Shown: piece after piece, positions 59,790 through 64,000 of the stretch | Layout of the letters: each line of letters starts with the position of its first letter | How positions within the stretch are numbered: the stretch's first letter is position 1 | Assembly (NCBI GenBank): GCA_958296295.1 | Contig: OY282460.1 | Coordinates: 4,138,291-4,202,290, forward strand | From: an uncultured Pseudomonadales bacterium | GTDB taxonomy: Bacteria; Pseudomonadota; Gammaproteobacteria; Pseudomonadales; Azotimanducaceae | Direction of reading: 5' to 3' | Length of the DNA stretch: 64,000 bases | Notes under the pieces: model-generated | What the model was told of the DNA's origin: nothing | What the model saw: the letters and a program-made list of their open reading frames with translations, nothing else | The model's database searches: none | Position numbers and translations under genes: made by a program

Positions 59790-60248
59790 ATGAAACTGAA
59801 ACCGGCCGATCGCACCATCCTCGCGGCACTGCAACAAGACGGGCGCGTCACGAACGTCGCGCTCTCCGCGCGCACCGGAATGTCCGAATCCGCCTGCCTG
59901 CGGCGCATCCGCAACATGGAACGGGCGGGTGTCATCAGCGGCTACGCCGCCGTTCTCGATCAGCGGGCGCTAGACCTCACCGTCACGGCGTTCGTGCTCG
60001 TCTCCGTGGAGAAACAGCCGACCGAAGGCACGGAGGCGTTCCACGACCGAGTGCGGGCCGAGCGCCACATCGTGGAATGCCACGCCACAAGCGGCACCCA
60101 CGACTACCTGCTGAAGGTGGTGGCCCGGGACATGGACCACTTCGCGGCGCTGGTGATGGAAGGCATCCTGAAGTACCCGAACGTGCGGCATGTGGAATCG
60201 GGGTTCAGCCTGCGCCAGATCAAACCGCCCCAGCCGCTGCCCCTCTAG
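59790..60248 (+). CDS. Lrp/AsnC family transcriptional regulator
   Basis: A 152-residue regulator. An N-terminal winged HTH (LKPADRTILAALQQDGRVTNVALSARTGMSESACLRRIRNMERAGVISGYAA) is followed by the ligand-binding RAM domain (VECHATSGTHDYLLKVVARDMDHFAALV). GAGGA precedes the ATG. Placed head to head with hppD, which suggests it senses an aromatic amino acid and controls tyrosine degradation (inference). The stop shares CTAG (60245-60248) with the convergent cysZ gene. Confidence 0.9.
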   Translation: MKLKPADRTILAALQQDGRVTNVALSARTGMSESACLRRIRNMERAGVISGYAAVLDQRALDLTVTAFVLVSVEKQPTEGTEAFHDRVRAERHIVECHATSGTHDYLLKVVARDMDHFAALVMEGILKYPNVRHVESGFSLRQIKPPQPLPL

Positions 60249-60988
60249 CGGTCGTCTTGGCTCGCGCAGCGCCACCAAAGCAGCGCCCCGCCGGTTACGC
60301 CGGCGGGAATCACGAACAGCGCCCCGAAGGGCACCGCGAGCAGCACCGTGGCGAGAGACCCGAAACCGAGCGCCGCGGCGCGGTGCGAACGCAGCAGTTC
60401 GGTGGTGGCGCGGAAATCCAAGCCGCGGTTTTCCGCGGCGTAGTCCACGAATTGCACCGCCAGCATCCACGCGCCGAAGACGAACCAGATGGCCGGCGCG
60501 AGGGCGTTGACCACCGGCACCAGGGTGAGCAGAAGCGCCGCCGCCAAGCGCGGCAGGTGATAGGCGAGCTTGCGGCCCTCGCGGGCGATCGCGTCTACCA
60601 ATGCCGCGGCCACGCCTTCCCCGGAGTCCGGCGGTCCCTCGCCGAAGGCGAACTCCTCGGCGCGAGCCGATAGAAAGCCGAGAAACGGCCCGGCCGCCAG
60701 CACCGCGAGGAAGCCGAACAGCCAACCGGCCACCAAAACGCCGAGGACGTAGAGAACGGGACCAAGCGCCTTGGCGAGCCAATCCAGCCAATCCGGCAGA
60801 AACGCCACAACAGCGGTCACGGCGTCTTGGACGAGGGCGAACATCGTCGCCAGCAGAATGGCAACCAGCGCGAAACTGACCGCCATCGGCACCCACACGA
60901 AAGGGCGCAACGGCTTCGCCCACGCCATGCGCGCGCCGCGCAGGAAGCAATCCAACCCGGTGGCCAGGCTCATCGCGGCATCATACAT
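60245..60988 (-). CDS. cysZ: CysZ-like sulfate transporter / EI24-domain protein
   Basis: A 247-residue inner-membrane protein of the CysZ/EI24 family, which in E. coli gives low-affinity sulfate uptake. Hydrophobic segments include FVWVPMAVSFALVAILLATMFAL, LGPVLYVLGVLVAGWLFGFLAVLAA and LATVLLAVPFGALFVIPAGVTGGALLWW; the text FLPDWLDWLAKAL and HLPRLAAALLLTLVPVVNALAPAIWFVFGAWMLAVQFVDY follows E. coli CysZ in order. ATG 60988 or 60973 are possible starts. Convergent with the Lrp gene with a 4-base CTAG stop overlap. No cys genes are nearby. Confidence 0.85.
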   Translation of the reverse strand: MYDAAMSLATGLDCFLRGARMAWAKPLRPFVWVPMAVSFALVAILLATMFALVQDAVTAVVAFLPDWLDWLAKALGPVLYVLGVLVAGWLFGFLAVLAAGPFLGFLSARAEEFAFGEGPPDSGEGVAAALVDAIAREGRKLAYHLPRLAAALLLTLVPVVNALAPAIWFVFGAWMLAVQFVDYAAENRGLDFRATTELLRSHRAAALGFGSLATVLLAVPFGALFVIPAGVTGGALLWWRCASQDDR

Positions 60989-61089
60989 GCGCCGACGAAG
61001 CGGGCGTTCGAGCCGAATCGCTCCGAACCTGTTGACGCGCCGCCCCTGCAACAGGTATCAAGTGACGCAGGCGGAACGGAGAGGCAGCG

Positions 61090-62172
61090 ATGGGGGAAGG
61101 CAACGAGGCATCCGGCGGGAGCGCGGAGGGCGTCGCCCGCCTTTCGCAAGACCACGCCGGCGAAGTGGAGGGCATCAACGCCGAGGCCGTCACGGCGTGG
61201 GTTCGCGACCGCATCGACGGCTTGCGGCCGCCGCTTGTCTTCGAGCTGATCGCCGGCGGCCATTCCAACCTCACCTACCGTTTCACGGATGTTGGCGGCG
61301 CCGCCTATGTGCTTCGCCGCCCGCCGCTCGGGCATGTGCTGGAAAGCGCCCACGACATGGCCCGGGAGCATCGCATCATCTCCGCTTTGGCGGATACGGA
61401 CGTGCCCGTGCCCCGCACCTTCGGCCTCTGCGAAGACGCCACCGTCAACGGCCGGCCGTTCTACCTGATGGAGTTCGTCGACGGCGTGGTGCCGCACGAC
61501 GCCGAAGCGACGGCGACCATTGCCGAGGCCGACCGCGGGCGCGCCGGCGAGCACATCATCGACGTGCTCGGCAACCTGCATCTGATCGAGCCGGACGATG
61601 TGGGCCTTGGCCAGCTGGCGCGGCGCGAAGGCTACGTGGAACGCCAGTTGAAGCGCTGGACGAAGCAGTGGCAGGCCACCAAAACGCACGAGATTCCAGA
61701 AATGGAGGAGAGCGAACGCCTGCTGCGCGAAGACATGCCGGCACAGGTGGGCTCGGCCATCGTGCATGGCGACTACCGCATCGGCAACATGATCCTGCGC
61801 GGGGGACGCATGGCGGCGCTGCTCGACTGGGAGCTCTGCACGCTCGGCGACCCGCTGGCGGACCTCGGCTATCTGCTCAACAACTGGACGCAGCCGGGCG
61901 ACCCCGGCGCCGCGGCGAGCCCGATGGGCGTCGGCGGCTTCCCCACCCGCGAGCGCGTCTGCGAGGTCTACGCGGCCCGCACCGGCCGCGACATCAGCCG
62001 CATCGACTACTACCGCGCCTTCTCCCACTGGCGCCTCGGGGCCATCTCGCAAGGCGTGTACAAGCGCTATCTCGTCGGCGCGATGGGCACCAACCGCGAC
62101 TTCGACTTGGCGAAGTACAAACAGAGCATCCACGACCGCGCCGAATCCGCGTTGCGTTTCCTCACCCGGTAG
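61090..62172 (+). CDS. phosphotransferase (APH-fold) family protein, ACAD10-like
   Basis: A 360-residue aminoglycoside-phosphotransferase-like kinase. LIAGGHSNLTYRF and YVLRRPP contain the nucleotide-binding strands and Lys/Arg; the catalytic loop is SAIVHGDYRIGNMIL (HGD), and the metal-binding DWE lies in ALLDWELCTLGDPLADLGYLL. The C-terminus has YYRAFSHWRLGAISQGVYKRYLVG. The sequence matches the domain next to acyl-CoA dehydrogenases (ACAD10/11), thought to phosphorylate 4-hydroxy acyl-CoA or similar; an acyl-CoA dehydrogenase gene is not in the window. Cytoplasmic. Confidence 0.87.
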   Translation: MGEGNEASGGSAEGVARLSQDHAGEVEGINAEAVTAWVRDRIDGLRPPLVFELIAGGHSNLTYRFTDVGGAAYVLRRPPLGHVLESAHDMAREHRIISALADTDVPVPRTFGLCEDATVNGRPFYLMEFVDGVVPHDAEATATIAEADRGRAGEHIIDVLGNLHLIEPDDVGLGQLARREGYVERQLKRWTKQWQATKTHEIPEMEESERLLREDMPAQVGSAIVHGDYRIGNMILRGGRMAALLDWELCTLGDPLADLGYLLNNWTQPGDPGAAASPMGVGGFPTRERVCEVYAARTGRDISRIDYYRAFSHWRLGAISQGVYKRYLVGAMGTNRDFDLAKYKQSIHDRAESALRFLTR

Positions 62173-62504
62173 TTGGCGGCGTCCGTCGACCAAGGCCGAG
62201 GACAAGCAGCCCAGCCGTCGCGAGCGGTTGCCGCGCTGGTGCGCGGCGAATTCGGCGCTAGCAGTGATGGTCGAGCAACCGTGGCGTGTTGGCCACTCTC
62301 GCAGCCACTTGGCTGTCGGGCAACCCGATCTTTGCCGGCGGGTATCGCGTCTACTTCTTCGGCCGCTTCGCCCATCGGGGCAGTCCGCCGTGGAAGCCGG
62401 CCAAACGCGGCTGGCACCAGCGAAGGCTGATTACTCGGCACCTAGCGCGACAAGTCGCGTTGCGGTTGCTTCGCAACTAGCGGTCCCAAGCGCCTCAACC
62501 GGCG
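62173..62504. other. 332-base gap between convergent genes
   Basis: No convincing gene. Near its 3' end, GTTGC-TTC-GCAAC (62465-62477) and CGCGACAAGTCGCG (62446-62459) form short hairpins just before the stop of the cytochrome gene; they could act as a two-way terminator. The rest shows no clear gene, repeat or RNA that I recognise. Confidence 0.4.
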
Positions 62505-62831
62505 CTATTCCGCCCCGCCACCCGCCGCCGCCACCATGAAGTCCACGGCAACCGCCAGCGCCTCGTCCGTGCAGGACGCGCAGGCGCCGCGCGGCGGCAT
62601 TCCGGGGATCATGCCTTGTTTGACGTTGGCGATGAGCGTGGCGCGGCCTTTGGCGAGCCGCGGCGCCCAAGCGTCCTCGTCGCCGAATTTGGGCGCCCCG
62701 GCCACACCCGCTTGGTGGCAGGCGAAGCAATGGCGCTGATAGACGGCCTTGCCGGGGTGTTCCGGGTCGTCTTGGCCGCCGCATCCGGCCAGCGCCAGCG
62801 CCAGACCAAGAGCACCGATGCGCCGCCGCAC
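62505..62831 (-). CDS. lipoprotein cytochrome c5
   Basis: A 108-residue c-type cytochrome. A lipoprotein signal (LGLALALAGC) precedes GKAVYQRHCFACHQAGVAGAPKFGD, with the CxxCH heme motif, then the axial Met in KQGMIPGMPPRGACASCTDEALAVAVDFM; the CxxC before the last helix is the disulfide typical of cytochrome c5. Periplasmic, membrane anchored. GTG 62831 starts. The prc gene ends 29 bases upstream on the same strand, so the two may be co-transcribed. The redox partner is unknown. Confidence 0.9.
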   Translation of the reverse strand: MRRRIGALGLALALAGCGGQDDPEHPGKAVYQRHCFACHQAGVAGAPKFGDEDAWAPRLAKGRATLIANVKQGMIPGMPPRGACASCTDEALAVAVDFMVAAAGGGAE

Positions 62832-62860
62832 AACGCTCGCCCGCCGCGCTTGCGCGATGC

Positions 62861-64000
62861 CTATTGCAGTGCGGCGTCTTGGCGGTTTTCCAGCCCGACC
62901 GCCGGCGTCGCCGGGGCACCGGCGTGCGCCACCCGGGGATGCGACAGCGCGATGTAGTCCAGCAGGATGTTGGCCGTCTCGCGCACCAGCGGATCGTGCT
63001 CCGGCGAGCGCTCGTCGGAATCGTCTTGGCGACGCCGTTCGGTCAACTCATCGAGCGTTGCCGCCGGCTCTTCGCCCTGGGCCACCAGACGAGCGTTCTC
63101 CAACTCCAAGACGCGTTGGTCGATCGCCTCCTTTTCCGCCTCTCGGACGGCTTGGCTGAGCGACACGCCGGCGCGCTCCTGCAACTGTTCGGAATGCGCC
63201 TTCCAACCGCGCAGATAAACGAACTCCGGGTCTTCCGCCACCCGCGCCTCGTGGCGTTCGCGCAACAGGGCCAACACGGGGGCGACAAGGTTCACGGCGT
63301 CGAAATCCGCCGGCGCCACGCGGTCTCCCGGCAAGGTTATCGCGCCTTCGGCAGCGAACATTCCCCGCATCGGAATGGTCGGCAGCGGGAACGCGATGTC
63401 CGGCACCACGCCGTTCTGATCCGTGCCTTCGCCGGAGACGCGAAAGAACTTCTGGCGCGTCAGCTTGAGTTGACCACGGCGCAAGTCCAGCAGCATTTGG
63501 ACGGTGCCTTTGCCAAACGTCTGGCCGCCCACCACGATGCCGAGGCCGTGGTCTTGGACGGCGCCGGCGAAGATCTCCGAGGCGGACGCCGACAGCTGGT
63601 TCACCATCACCGCCAGCGGGCCGCTCCACGCGGCCTTGCCGTCCGTGTCGCGGTGGCGCCTGGGCGGCCTGCGAAGATTCGAGACTTGCACCACCGGCCC
63701 GGAATCCATGAACAGGCCGGTGAGGTCCACCGCCTCCTGCAGCGAACCGCCGCCGTTGTTGCGCACATCGACGATCAGCGCGTCCATGCCCTCTTCGGCC
63801 AACTCGTCGATGAGGCGGGCCACATCGCGGGTGGTGCTTTTGGCGTCCGGATTGCCGGCCTGCACACCTTGGAAATCCAGATAGAAGATGGGAATGTCGA
63901 TGACGCCGATGCGATGTTCGCGCCCATCGCGCTCCAAGTTGAGCATTGTGCGGCTGACGGACTGATCCTCCAGCTTCACCACGTTGCGAACGATCTCGAC
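62861..64000 (-). CDS. prc: tail-specific (C-terminal processing) protease, 3' part
   Basis: The gene enters from beyond the window end, so its N-terminus (including PDZ domain) is missing. What is seen is the catalytic S41 domain: IGVIDIPIFYLDFQG, ALIVDVRNNGGGSLQEAVDLTGLFM, LSASASEIFAGAVQDHGLGIVVGGQTFGKGTVQ with the catalytic Ser and the Lys, and KLTRQKFFRVSGEGTDQNGVVPDI. The C-terminal region (RERHEARVAEDPEFVYLRGW to PEHDPLVRETANILLDYIAL) matches Prc/Tsp, a periplasmic protease that degrades C-terminally tagged proteins and trims PBP3 in E. coli. Followed by the cytochrome c5 gene. Confidence 0.92.
   Translation of the reverse strand, partial: VEIVRNVVKLEDQSVSRTMLNLERDGREHRIGVIDIPIFYLDFQGVQAGNPDAKSTTRDVARLIDELAEEGMDALIVDVRNNGGGSLQEAVDLTGLFMDSGPVVQVSNLRRPPRRHRDTDGKAAWSGPLAVMVNQLSASASEIFAGAVQDHGLGIVVGGQTFGKGTVQMLLDLRRGQLKLTRQKFFRVSGEGTDQNGVVPDIAFPLPTIPMRGMFAAEGAITLPGDRVAPADFDAVNLVAPVLALLRERHEARVAEDPEFVYLRGWKAHSEQLQERAGVSLSQAVREAEKEAIDQRVLELENARLVAQGEEPAATLDELTERRRQDDSDERSPEHDPLVRETANILLDYIALSHPRVAHAGAPATPAVGLENRQDAALQ

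Overview
The window is high-GC chromosomal DNA, most likely from a gammaproteobacterium (uncultivated or marine-type). The housekeeping gene order points there: lptM-lysA-dapF-DUF484-xerC, argH facing hemX-hemY, trxA next to rho, and cysZ, yejBE and hppD with a divergent Lrp-type regulator. A TonB-dependent receptor and the heme-biosynthesis HemX/HemY pair indicate a Gram-negative envelope. I saw no rRNA, tRNA or CRISPR array.

Layout. (1) 1-1763: two decayed insertion sequences, an ISKra4-type transposase broken by several frameshifts and an IS110-type transposase lacking its N-terminal half. (2) 1832-11939: an isomerase gene and then a defence-like island. Two DNA methyltransferase genes on the + strand (a frameshifted cytosine-C5 enzyme and a DpnA-like adenine enzyme) run into a tightly overlapping three-gene operon on the - strand: SNF2-type helicase, SbcD/YhaO-type phosphoesterase and SbcC/YhaN-type coiled-coil ATPase. 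(3) 12208-21766: a surface module of a TonB-dependent receptor, two FG-GAP/UnbV beta-propeller proteins, a TPR lipoprotein, and a convergent phosphonate-monoester-hydrolase-like sulfatase. (4) 22062-27362: an SDR oxidoreductase gene followed by two overlapping ABC half-exporter genes. (5) 27410-30675: a second defence-like cassette on the - strand with its own promoter: DUF262 protein, DUF3696-type AAA ATPase and an unrecognised 317-residue protein. (6) 30718-38128 and on: prolyl peptidase with prolidase, RtcB RNA ligase, a DUF4143 ATPase, and a three-subunit molybdenum hydroxylase (37250-41020). (7) 41102-51347: core housekeeping genes (lptM, lysA, dapF, DUF484, xerC, argH, hemX, hemY, rho, trxA). 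(8) 51576-64000: small conserved hypotheticals, a GST, a CDP-alcohol phosphatidyltransferase, peptide ABC permeases yejBE, a coiled-coil/nuclease-like protein, tyrosine degradation (hppD, VOC, Lrp regulator), cysZ, an aminoglycoside-phosphotransferase-fold protein, a lipoprotein cytochrome c5, and the 3' part of a tail-specific protease.

The two best candidates for something undescribed are the SNF2/YhaO/YhaN operon beside two methyltransferases (region 2) and the DUF262/AAA/orphan triad (region 5). Both are compact and translationally coupled; both lie among accessory genes and are built from nucleic-acid-acting or NTPase domains. Other points of note are a 12-residue repeat extension on DapF, an 11-bp tandem repeat abutting the receptor promoter, three convergent gene pairs sharing a CTAG double stop, and absence of hemC/hemD from the argH-hemXY locus.
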